From the NCBI GenBank assembly GCA_015501075.1, contig JADNYJ010000061.1, forward strand, positions 62,001-126,000: a DNA stretch of 64,000 bases. Direction: 5' to 3'. Below the pieces are notes generated by a model. It did not search any database, had not been told where the DNA came from, and worked only from the letters and a program-made list of their open reading frames with translations. Position numbers and translations under genes: made by a program. Origin of the DNA: Gymnopilus junonius. Its lineage: Eukaryota; Basidiomycota; Agaricomycetes; Agaricales; Galerinaceae. This document shows positions 10,124 to 20,777 of this stretch, piece by piece. Each line of letters begins with the position of its first letter. The stretch's first letter is position 1.

Positions 10124-13100
10124 ATGAGTCTCGACAGGAAATCTTCACTTCGTGTACTCTATACTATCAATGCATCTCCTCAGTACATCCTCGCAAAGTC
10201 CCATACACGAGTTCCAATCACCGTAATTCCAACCGAGGACAGTGCCAGCCAAAACACGTCAAAGCCGTTGTACGCCAATGTCCTTCTTAAGACGTGTCTG
10301 AATACCATTCGTCGCTCAAGCCCTGAGCTAACACACGACCGTAACCGCGATTTCTCTATATACGTTCTTGATCCTCTCGAGTCCAACTCCGCCCCAGCAC
10401 CTGTTCAGATATCCAATGCAGGAGGGGATTCGTCATCTTCGAACAATGCTCCAGCAGCAGAACAGCCTAGAGGAGTTGCCGTCGGACTTGGTTTAATGTC
10501 TTGGGCTTTGGCTGCCGATGACAGTGATGCAACGACAGCAACGGGCACCCTGGTGAAGCAAGCAAATGGCCAGGAGGCCTTGGAGGTTATATTCGCTCTT
10601 CGCGAGGTGAGTATGGGGATTCGTTCCCACGTCCAGTTTCACTCAATTCATATTCTGTCTAGACTGTTGCAATGCAGAAGCCTTCCTGGAGTGTCCAACC
10701 AAGTTCATCCCAACCCTCTAGTTCTCAGGAGAGTGCGCGTAGGCCAAAAACTGAACGCCACCACAATATCCTTTCTTGAGCCAGGTATTTTTAAAACATC
10801 TTGTGACTTGACGTTTGTCGCCAATTCGATGTCAGATTTCTTCAACCTCGTACAAGTCATTCTTGCAAACCTCTTCATCATGCAAACCCGTTCTTCAGAT
10901 GACTTGACCCGAGAGACTTTGGCTTCAATTCAAATGCGTGCAAAAGCGAAGGTCAAACCTCCAAAACCTATCAAACAGTCAACCATTCCTGCTACTGAAT
11001 CAGACAAATTAATGAACGCAGATACATATATTGGGCCGTTGAGAAAGAAAGGCAGACCGAGGACTACTGGTGGAGATAACAAGCCTACAGTTACACACAC
11101 CAATGCTGTTGCCTCTGGTTCAGGTTCAACAGCAAGCCAACCAAAGAAGTTATTGTCATAGACGGTTCTGATAGCGATGGCACAGCTCCAACTCCAACCT
11201 CCACCAGTTTCTCTATTTCAACCAAATCTTCATATGTTCCACATACATCCAACAAGAAACGCAGTAATCAATACCCGGTGGGTTCACCCTTCACTACGCG
11301 GCCTCTTGTTAGACGAGCAACAAATCCTGAACCTATTGCGCCTCCAACTGTGGCACCGGCAACGATAGAAGTTAAGGCTGAGCCACAAGGTGAACCCAAC
11401 CTTCTTGGTTTGCTTACCTACTTGTCGGCTGCTTCCTCCTCAGAGTCTGCTACGCAGAATGCAGCCGTTCTGGCAGCACTGAATACTATAGACTCTTCCG
11501 GGAAAGCTGAGGAAAATACACCCAACCCTGCCCTTATTGCAGCTCTTCGTCAGCTTCTGACCGCATATACCGTTAACAGTCCTACGCCTCCTATAACTGA
11601 ACCCCCGAAATCTCATCACCGTTCGTCTTCCTCTTCTCAAGATGATAGTATAGTCATCTTGGACAAGGAAAACGTGAATCCTGTCGCCTATCAGAAAAAA
11701 ACAGAAAAGGACTGTCAGGTTCTCAAATCCTCGATTCATCTTCTGCTATTGTATCGTCTTCGTCTTCTGATCCCTCTGTGCAACTTCCACACTATCATGA
11801 ACGACATGTGCAAAGTCTGGGGCCAAGCGCCCGTTCAAATGAAAACTCCTCGCAAAGACCGTCATTGACAGAACCTTCTCTCGCATCTAACTCCGACAAA
11901 ACTGTACGAAAACGTACTCTAAGCGACTTTATGGATGAGCGAGAAAATAGAAGCAACAAAGGCAAGGGTAAGGTGCGCGAGCGTGTTGAGAAACGCGATG
12001 GTCACAGGCATACTGAATCTCAACGTGTTCAGCCTCCGAAACCGACACAGGATTTACTCCGACATTACCCTCGTCTGGCTGCTTCTAATTTACCTCGCAC
12101 TGAGCCTGCGTGCAATAATTATTATAGAATGCCACTGGAATCTATGACTATGACCTCGCCTGCCAGACCACGTCCCGATTTCGACGACAAGTCGTCCATG
12201 CACGAAAACGCCGCTGCTGGAAGCTCCACTGCAAGCAGCAGCAGAACGTCTTCAACTTCTCCTCGACATGCGAAAGTGTCAGCATCTTCTCCAGTCCGTG
12301 GACCACGAAACGAGGCTCGTAAAAAATACGTAGTTCCGGAATGGGCACGGACAAACACTTCTACGCAGCCCCGACTTTCAGAAGAGGCGCATAAGGCCTT
12401 GGAGGAAGTAGAAGAAAGGAAGAAGCGCGAAAGAAGCGCTGCAAGGAAGAGATTACCTTCTGTACAGGCTAAGTTGAAGAACAAGGGAGCAGCTAAAAGT
12501 GATGCCAACAGTAATGAAAATGCTGAACCTTTGGCTCCTCCGCCGCCGCCTAAACCAGATGCTTCACGCGGTCCTATTACAGCCATTACCCTCCCAGTAG
12601 TCGCCTCAGCCGATATCGTTTTTCCTTTCGTCACCTCAACCAGAGCGTCTTCCCCCCCGCCCCAACCTAATGTACTGGCCAAAACCCCAAGAACACCTAG
12701 CAGAGATCGACATCATCCGCGACCTACACCGGGAGCAGAGAATGATTCCCTTTTTACTCCTGTCATGGGCAGCGGCAGCCTTTTTGGCAGTGCGCATTCA
12801 TATACTTGTCGAACACCATTACCTCCACCTAGCATCTTGACTTCACCCCTTGGTAATCGCAAGAAGGCTAAACTGACTCCAATGAGATCTGCTCTCACAG
12901 GAAAATCTTTTGCCTGGACCACCAGTTCCTCAGCACCATCTTCAGATTCGAAAGCTGCAGATGATGAAATAGGGTCTAATAAGCCTCTTGATAAAGAACT
13001 ACAAGATGCCTTAGAGGACCTGGAATGTCCACCAAGTTCGCTTCCTGTCGCTAGTAGTGATATTGACGTGGATGAAGAGGAGCACACTCAAGATGGAGAA

Positions 13101-13724
13101 TTTGACATTGGCGACGATGCCGAGTTTGTCCTCGTGAAACAACACTGGGCTGGGCTTCCTCCCTCCTCGCCACCACCCCCGTCCAGTCCGATGCTTCTTC
13201 CAGAAATGAGAGACAACGATATTCAGGACGATGACGAGATGGATGAGCTCCCTATCGCCACATCAGACAGCGAGACCGATGCAGAGATGAACGAAACGAC
13301 TGGCGGGGAAACCGACGATGTCCAGAGCCCTACAGATGTTGCTGAAGGTCAAACAGCTTTCTCTACTTTCTTCATGCCATCAGATTTTACGACCTCGGAG
13401 TTCCCTAATTCCTCTGAGCTGTTCGAACAGTATACGAACATTAACGACCAGTCGGATTTCTTTCCAAACATGGGCGAGATCGACATGTCGGATCCCAACT
13501 TTGGAGCCATCTTCCAACAGGGACTTGAGAATATTGATTTCACCGAGTTCTGGGAGACCTTCAAGCCCATGGTTAATGACAGCTTGCAGCCGTTGCAGGG
13601 GATTTCTAACCAGCCTAATTTTGATATGGGACAGGATAGTTCTGCCATGACATCTTTTGGTGACATCGACCATGCCAAGTTGGCAGACGAGGTGCAATCA
13701 TTGTTCAGTGGCTGCTTAATGTGA
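10124..13724 (+). CDS. Spt21/Ams2-like transcription regulator
   Basis: The first exon is 10124-10606, then GTGAGT, and the next exon starts at 10663. The N-terminal 90 residues (LRVLYTINASPQYILAK, then LKTCLNTIRRSSPEL and DFSIYVLDPLE) match the Ams2/Spt21 N-terminal domain of fungi. The rest is long, low-complexity and acidic toward the C-terminus, with FMDERENR, KKYVVPEWAR and a C-terminal EFWETFKPMV stretch. Total length is about 1100 residues. Spt21 controls histone gene expression in yeast and Ams2 is a GATA-type cell-cycle histone activator in fission yeast. I do not see an intact GATA finger. The frame shifts by -1 twice without a good intron, near 11147 and in a 7-A run near 11695-11701. 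Adding one A at each point gives smooth sequence (PKKVIVIDGSDSD, QKKNRKGLSGSQ), so assembly errors are likely. Confidence 0.7.
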
Positions 13725-14131
13725 TGTATGAATTGTCTTGCCTTCGTTGCATGTCGTAAGTCCTCGTCGCTTTAGGTGTACGTCAATATTTATATGAATA
13801 CCTCCTTGCTTGCAGATCGCCTTGGTCATTTTCCTGAGCTTTTCAATTTTTGGACATTTTGTTTTGATGTCTTCGAGCAAAGCAAAGGAATTTTGCATTG
13901 ACACACCTGCTGTCCATTCTCACTGTATATATCACGTTGCATCTTGAACATTATCGATTATCCCATACTTCTACATCCATAGTCTGTTGTCCTGTTTCCT
14001 GCTAGTATACATACCGTCAACAATGTGCAAAAATTAATGCCTCAACCGCAAAGTGTCCGAATTAACATAAAAATCCTACTGCTCATAAGTATTGGTTTAA
14101 GACTACAATGCCAGTTGCCCAAATACATATG
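13725..14131. other. Convergent 3' intergenic region
   Basis: About 400 bp of AT-richer DNA between the stop codons of the Spt21-like gene and the carbonic anhydrase gene. I see no gene in it. It should hold both 3' UTRs. Confidence 0.5.
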
Positions 14132-15436
14132 TCAATGACCCTTGCCGAAATCCCAGACCTTTGTTCGGTTTGCTGTCAGCATGATAGTTCTGCGCAGCTT
14201 GGAGAGCTTCGAATGGGACGTGGGAATTTCCTTGCCAGGAGGACCAAAGGACACATTAAGATCGTGCACCCTGCCCGTTCCCTCATTATATACGAATCCG
14301 TGGACGAATACGTCGGTGGGCAAGTTGTCGTGTGCTCGAGAATGCCTTGAGTAAGCCTAAAGGAAGTAAGGGTCAATGAAATTTGTCTAGGACACTAACT
14401 GAATATATTCGCTTACCTGCGTCAAGATACTATGCTTGCGGAGTTCTTTGACGCTACGTTTGACATTCTCTTCGACAAGCGCTCGGAATCCAGCTAAAAA
14501 ATCAGATTTATAAATCAACTCGCGTATTCTTTGAAGAGGAAAAGACGCACAATCAGTAGCAGGGGGTGCTGTTGTGACGCCTTTATCCTGGCCCCGCCGA
14601 GGCATTCTAGACTCGCGGAGGAGGACAATTTCTTGTCTAGAATAAAAATAAGTTTATTCAAAAGACTATTTTAATGCCTGAAGCAAAAACATTACCTCCT
14701 TGACTTGCGGTACAATTCAGAGATCGACCTAATCCAATCTCTGACATGGCGGCTAGCCGACTTTGCCTTCGTGATCGCATTTTCCACACTCTTGCAACCA
14801 TAGTGGCCAAGTACGATGATGTGCTGGACATGGAGTGATTCAACAGCATACGCAACTGCAGCATCCCTAATAAAGAAATCAGTTGAAGAATATTAGGTCG
14901 TAGGTAACTTTGGCGTACGCGCTATGGTCATGAGAGGAATATTGATTGCCAATGTTATTGTGCGAGGTGATCGATCCAGGTGGCGTGTTGAAGATGGTAC
15001 TGGGGATGAGCCTAGAAAGGCCATGAAGGATAATGCATCGTCATGTAAGGCAGAGACTTGCCTGTTGTCTACACATCCAATGAACATGAATGAAGGTGCT
15101 ATTGGAAATAGATTGGTATTTCAATACAACTGTCAGAACCCATCACATACTGTCGTTTGTGGGCTTAGCAACCTCAAGCAGAACATTCTGGCGAAATCTC
15201 TTGTTCCCATTATAAAGCTCCTGCATAGTATGTGTATGTGATCTCGTGCTCGAAACCGAGGAGTTCGAGGCAGTCAAGGGTTTCTGAGAAACGGGCGCAT
15301 GCTGAGGCGCATCGGAAGGAGCTGGTGAGGGTGCTCGTGGGTAAAGGCCAATAACCACAGGATGGGCCGACACCATATGCATAAAGAGGGCAAGCATAGC
15401 GAAAACCGAGAAAGATTTAATCGTAAACGTAAACAT
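14132..15436 (-). CDS. Beta-class carbonic anhydrase with N-terminal signal peptide
   Basis: Exons 15151-15436, 15062-15098, 14919-15011, 14696-14866, 14417-14636 and 14132-14356 join in frame to 343 residues. The N-terminus (MFTFTIKSFSVFAMLALFMH, then MVSAHP) is a good signal peptide, followed by a Ser/Pro/His-rich linker. The catalytic core begins QELYNGNKRFRQN. Zinc ligands are visible as Cys in GCVDNR, with the Asp-Arg dyad, and His and Cys in LGHYGC. The C-terminal FRALVEENVKRSVKEL and DVFVHGFVYN motifs are typical. It reversibly hydrates CO2. The signal peptide implies secretion or a vacuolar/wall location, unlike most fungal beta-CAs, which are cytosolic or mitochondrial. Intron 15012-15061 uses a GC donor. 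The last 40 residues after GPPGK are a basic extension. Confidence 0.92.
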
Positions 15437-15874
15437 GGCGCAAAGTTCAGATTCGGTTTGTCGTTAGTAGTCGAGACAAGCAAGAGGGTTAGGTGGCACC
15501 AGGCCAAAGTTGTTGAGCAGGTCGACGAACCAGCGTCTTTCAGAGGGATGTAGTTGCAGTCCGAGCTGTACCAGGGGCACTCGTTAACGCCGAACATAGA
15601 GTTCCCATGTGACGGGGCATTATGATGAATGTTCTTGGCAATGGTGGCTGTTCTTTCGAGGGACCGGGTTATTACATATTTAATATGTAGACTTTGAACT
15701 GAAGTGAAACGAGTTTTAAAACGAATCTGTGAAGGCCAGAGTAAAGAAATGAGAATAACTGTTTAACACATTCAAGTTTAGAGAGGCTTATATAATAAAA
15801 TGTCAAACGCGTCGCTGTGTTCCTGAGTGCCTGCGGAGAGCAGAGCGTCCAACCCGACTCCTTTCCATCAAACC
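15437..15874. other. Divergent promoter region between carbonic anhydrase and Dsc3 genes
   Basis: About 440 bp between two starts. No further gene is visible. A TATATAATAAAA stretch at 15790-15800 lies about 75 bp before the Dsc3 start and could act as a TATA-like element for it. Confidence 0.4.
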
Positions 15875-17079
15875 ATGCTCAGCGAACGGGCAAAGGGGAA
15901 ACAGCGCGCCATCGAGCCCATCATCGACGACGACGATCAGGCCTCCAGCAGCAGCGGCATTCATCCATCTGGCCAACGCGATTCTACCGACCCGAAGCCC
16001 GCATCGCGAGACCTCGTCGTACGCTTTACCGAGGGCGTCCCCGACCTCACCGTCTCCGTCAGGAAGGAAGACTCGGTGAAAGAATTCAAACGACGGGTAA
16101 GCTCTGTTCAAATGATATCCTCCTTCCTTTCGCTCATTCATTAATTATAACGACGACCTACAGATTCGGGAAAGACGACCAGAGCTGCATAACCGACGAC
16201 TACGGCTTATCCACTCGGGTCGCTTACTCACAGACGGCACATTCCTCTACTCATGGCTCACATCTCTGGAAGAGCGTCAACGGCGTGCGACGTCAGAAAA
16301 TCTGGAATTAAAGGCAGAAGATGCGTCGCTGGCCAGAGGTGCTGCTGGGAAGGAAGCCGACAGCACCGCAACGTGGATTCATTGCTCGATCGGGCCTGTA
16401 ATGAGTCCAGACGAGATTGAGGACGACTCTAAAGCACAGGTGTGCCTCGACTCTTTATTGCAATCAAATAACCCCTTTGACATTTGTAATAGACTGCACA
16501 AATCCAACCTCTACGGGGGTTCGACAGGCTGACCTCCATTGGATTTTCTCCAGAAGACATCGAGAATTTCAGACGGCAATTTCATAACCAATCCTCTTCT
16601 AATTATATCGACGTTGATTTCGCCACAGAGGAAGAATGTCCGTCACCCTTCTCTTCTTGCTGCATTCGAATAATCATGCTGACCCCTCCCCAATATTATA
16701 ATACACAGACGAAGAACATGCTCGTGCCCTCGAAGAGCAGTGGATAGACTCCATAGACAACGCGGGCTCAGCTACACTCTCCCAATCTGGCTCCTCCAAT
16801 TCTACGAGTTTTTTGCAAGGCGTCCTGATGGGATTTTTTCTTCCCCCTCATTCCTTTCTTCTTTCTTTATGCGCACTCAGAAACCAGCTGTTTTTTGGGG
16901 CGATGATCGGAGCATGAGGCTACTTCAAACGTCATATTTTCGTAAGTCGTCTTCATGCACTCCCAAAGCCCAGATTGACCCTTACATCTCCAAGGCGGAA
17001 AATGTCCATGGGTCTCGTCGTCGGTTTTCTTGTTAATATCCTTTTTGGCTTGTGGCGCTTCTTGCTTGATACTTCATGA
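15875..17079 (+). CDS. Dsc3-like subunit of the Golgi Dsc E3 ubiquitin ligase complex (frame-broken near the membrane segment)
   Basis: Exons 15875-16096, 16164-16439 and 16493-16637 are clear, then a large exon starts at 16709, and the last coding part begins after an acceptor near 16995 and ends with TGA at 17077-17079. The N-terminal half has a ubiquitin-like fold (LVVRFTEGVPDLTVSV, RRLRLIHSGRLL), then HCSIGPVMS and a LTSIGFSPEDIENFR helix. A C-terminal membrane region ends with MGLVVGFLVNILFGLWRFLL. This is the DUF2407/Dsc3 layout: Dsc complexes ubiquitinate membrane substrates such as SREBP in fungi. In the exon at 16709-16940 the family-like segments lie in different frames (see findings), next to T6 and C5 runs. 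I think this is assembly error, but a decayed gene is possible. Confidence 0.8.
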
Positions 17080-17371
17080 CATGCATCCAAAGGGCATCAC
17101 CACTAATCGAATCAGCACACTATATATTCCCTAAGTAACTGTACGTGTCAACGCTTTTTATAGGGACATTTTTGCTATCCACTCCTTGTGTTTCTTGCTT
17201 TTTGACATTTTTCCCTTTTTAACATGCTATCTAAAATACCCATTTTGCACGCTGGTACCGTTTGGAACAAGAGGTTTGAATATAATGCAATTATATATAT
17301 AATACAGACAGAATTTTGTTAGAAACACATTTGACAATATTACAATTACGAGGCGAAATTTCGCAAGGTAC
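17080..17371. other. Convergent 3' intergenic region
   Basis: About 290 bp between the convergent Dsc3-like and Egt1-like genes, AT-rich with a TATATATATAATA stretch near 17290. No gene is seen. Confidence 0.5.
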
Positions 17372-19668
17372 TCAAGCGTCATACACCACACGGGCACCAA
17401 TCCACGGGTAAGGGTAATTGTGCTGATAGAAGTTCCTTACAGTTCGGCGGCCGGCAAGTCGGGGAATAGTGGCATATGAAGCGCCCAGCTACACAAGAAA
17501 AAATTAGCAAGGTGAATTTGGACAGCAAGTACTAGATATTAGACGCACAGAAACTTGGTGTTTAGTATCAAAGAAATCCGCAGAGTAGCCCGTGAACAGC
17601 TGGGTGGGCACAAGACCCTCATGGGTATCAAAGACGGTTGACGTCCACTCCCAGATACCGCCATTGGAGCCTTTGCCTCCATAAGCATCCAAGCCCATGG
17701 TGGCTCTAGAAAAAAAAAATCAGATCAATAAATGCAGAACAGCAACTGACACAGAAAACTACACACGGGGTAGGATGCCAGTTCCTGAAACCGACATTTG
17801 CGCCGCCCTCGTGCCCGACGTCGTATATGTCCAAGAAGAGGCGTAGTTCAGGTTCAGTGGGGAGCCTGCCGCCTTTGAACTTGGCGTATGAGGCAAGGTC
17901 GTCATACGATGTGAGGACCGGCCAGTGCTCTGCAACGTTCATTGGTACAGGACCGTACATCGTTCGGACCTACAGAGACGAGGAAAAAGGTAAGAGCCAG
18001 GCAATACAAAATTAGAAGGAATACAAACCTTGACGCTCCCATCTTCCTCCAACACCCAGCTCTTCGGGAGCTCCACGAGCCCCTTCCAGCGCCCCTCCAA
18101 AACTGGATAAATTCCACATTCGTCACCGGGCGCCACTCGGCTCTGAAAGCGCCCACAGAAACCACACGCCTCGGGCTCTCATTATCCCATCCGAACGTGC
18201 GTCCTTGGACGTCCGCGGCCAGATGGGCGAGTTTATCCTCCCCTTCCGAGTCGTCGTGACCCATTGTTAGGGATGCGGGACCAACGAGGACGGATTGGGT
18301 GTCGGGCGGGAGTATAGATGCCCATTGGGCTGCGAGGTCCTCCCAGGGAGGAGTGATGAAGCCTGGGGGAGGCAGTGTGCCGGAACCTGCTTTTTGGATG
18401 AGCATGTACAGCAGAGTCTAAGGGTCGATTATTTAGCATGGATAGGCGTGGAAGAGAAACCTGGTTCATCTCACCTCGACATGGAAACCTTCATGTTCAT
18501 GCGTCATCACCAATGTCCGCGCAATGTTGCGCGTTAGTTGGCGTTTACCACTGGCAAGGTCATCATATAAATTTTGAAGACGGGCACGGACACCGTTGCG
18601 GAAATCAATGATGGCCTCCAGAGTCGGCCAGTCTTCATCCTTCTCTGGCACTTCAGAGTGGCTCTGAACAACGAATGTCAGTATCGGAAATCAACCAATC
18701 AATGAAATAAAATAACTTGCATGGCAGTGATCCGGGTCGTCGACGTGTGGGTCAATGCCTCTCTACATACCAATATGTTCAAAACAGACCGTGACTGTAT
18801 TAGGAAGAGTCTTACCTCGAAAATATTCCAAAAGTACTTTGGATCTGTCGCCTCGCCGCCAATCGCTTTGCAAATAAGCATGTCCAAGAACCTAAAGAAA
18901 AAAAAGGGTCAACGTTGCACAAAAGCCTCGGATGGGGAAAATAACAAACGTAGGGATGTGTCCTATGTAAAAGAGACACTTGTGCCTGAGGTCGATAGGC
19001 TTCTGGAGAAGCATCTCTGCAGGGATCATCTTGAGCGTGATAAGATCCCAGTTGGCCCAAAGGGTCTTCCAGTCATCGAGAGTCGGGATGTTGCCTGAGC
19101 TGCCATCGGCGGAAGGAGCAAGAGAGTGGGCTACGGTATACTTGAGGGGTGGATAGACGAAGGAGGGCTTCTCGAGGATGTGCAGGGTAGTTTTTGAAGA
19201 CAGGGGTAGGAAATGATGGCGCGGAGGGAGGAAAGGGAAAAAAGCAGTTGGTGAGAGGCTTGGACAGGGTCAGTAGGGATCAGGACGTTGGTCGACTACA
19301 TGTGCACATCAGCAGACACATCAAATGTTCATAGAAGGTGAACGTACCGGAGAAACGGCTGGCCGATAAGTGGAAGAGACGTAATATGCTTTAGAGCAAT
19401 TGAGAGCATGCTTGGCCCACTGCCCATCTGGCGCAGAGCCAAGGAAGGCGGGTGCGTCGCTCTCTTCAACAATGAGACCCATGCGGTCAAATGAAGCATG
19501 TTTGGAAAAAATGGCCTTCAGACCCCCTGGGCACGGAAGAGTGCCAGAAAGATAGACGTGGCTCACAGGGAGACAGTCAGAGTCAGAGTGTGAAGAGGGA
19601 GTAGTCGCACGAGTGTCTGGAGAGTCAGATCTCGAGGATTCTGCAGAGGAAGAAGAATGAGAGTGCAT
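17372..19668 (-). CDS. Egt1/EgtB-type sulfoxide-synthase-like protein (DinB + FGE-sulfatase domains) without methyltransferase domain
   Basis: Exons on the minus strand: 19348-19668, 18950-19295, 18816-18891, 18721-18762, 18475-18663, 18029-18417, 17767-17969, 17549-17705 and 17372-17488. Phases fit throughout if one base is restored in each of two exons, giving 613 residues. A DinB-like domain carries the iron-binding HX3HXE motif in THEHEGFHVE. A C-terminal formylglycine-generating-enzyme fold follows, with GGRLPTEPELRLF, NGGIWEWTSTVFD and GYSADFFDTKHQ. This pair of domains makes the C-S bond in ergothioneine synthesis (EgtB; C-terminal half of fungal Egt1). The N-terminal 200 residues do not look like the histidine methyltransferase of Egt1, and none is seen upstream. 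Frame breaks: A-run 19238-19243 and C-runs at 18080-18095. Intron 18664-18720 has a GC donor. Function in ergothioneine synthesis is therefore inference. Confidence 0.8.
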
Positions 19669-20777
19669 TGCGAAAATTTGCTTGCAAAAAAATCGAGCCA
19701 AGCGCAGGGGTGCAATTTATATGGAATTGAGCCACACGTAATAATGCGTACAAAGGAGGGTACAAACTACGAAAAAAAGAGGGCGCCAAGGTGAAAAAGA
19801 CACGATAATCGGCGGTTCGAGGATTATATCGGCGTGAACAGGCGAGATAGAGCGACGTGGAGGGCAACGATAGGATGGAAGATCCGAGGAAACGGAGACC
19901 CGACGACCTAGACAACCCCAACGCCCCAAGATTCACACAATAGCGGGAAGGCGGCCGACGGAAGGGGGCAAATTTGCTGGCCCGTGAGCCAACCTCGAAG
20001 AGGAAAGAGGGCATGACCAATTTCGGAGGTTTAATTTGATAAAAGGGCGAAGCGAGGCGATAAGAGAGTGGGTCGACGTAAAAGACACGTCCAACGAGCG
20101 AAAAGAAGAAAAAACGCGAAAAGAGGACGAGCAGCAGAGATGGGGGCAGGAAAGAGGAGACAGACGCGACGCGACAAGTGAGCAGGTATATGTAGGCAGT
20201 GTTCAAACTCAGACGATGGCGTGCTATTGCGTGCTTGAGTCACATGACTATGCAGATAAGATTAACTTTAAGCCGATGATATCATCGATTATAATTAGCT
20301 CTCAGAGCTGCTCGCCGCGAGACCCCCTCTGAAGACCGTCATCTCATCCAAGGAGCTCTTTCTCCTCTTGTCGCGCGTGTCAAATCGCTGGCCGCGTCTC
20401 ACTATGATTCTCCCAGGGTCAAGTCAACTCTTCTCCAAACACTCTGAACAAAGTCAACGGGTTTGACAAGCACTATTCGCGATACTCCTACACACGCCAG
20501 AAAAAAATGAGATAATCTAAAGGTGATCATTAACGAATAAATGCAAGAGTCTAGAGATTGTCAATGTATGTATGTATATGCAGGGTATGTAATTACAAAC
20601 AATGGCAAGACTTAAATAATAATGCAAAGGATGAGAGAGGGTAAGGCATGGCATGAAGTCACAAACCAGAAAACGAGAGGTGCGGAAGGTATCAATTCCA
20701 GGAACAGCATGGATATCAAAAAGTCAAATGAAATGAACAGACGAACGAATGTCAAAAAGGAGACAAGGAAGGGGATA
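19669..20777. other. Intergenic region of about 1.1 kb
   Basis: It should hold the promoter of the Egt1-like gene and the 3' UTR of the Spa2 gene. Open frames here (for example 19625-20206 minus) have no protein-like family features and lack introns in coding phase. I call no gene. Confidence 0.5.

Noticed and set aside
19625..20206. 193-codon hydrophobic minus-strand frame upstream of the Egt1-like gene
   Set aside because: Looks like pyrimidine-rich promoter DNA read in frame; contains no domain motif and no methyltransferase signature.
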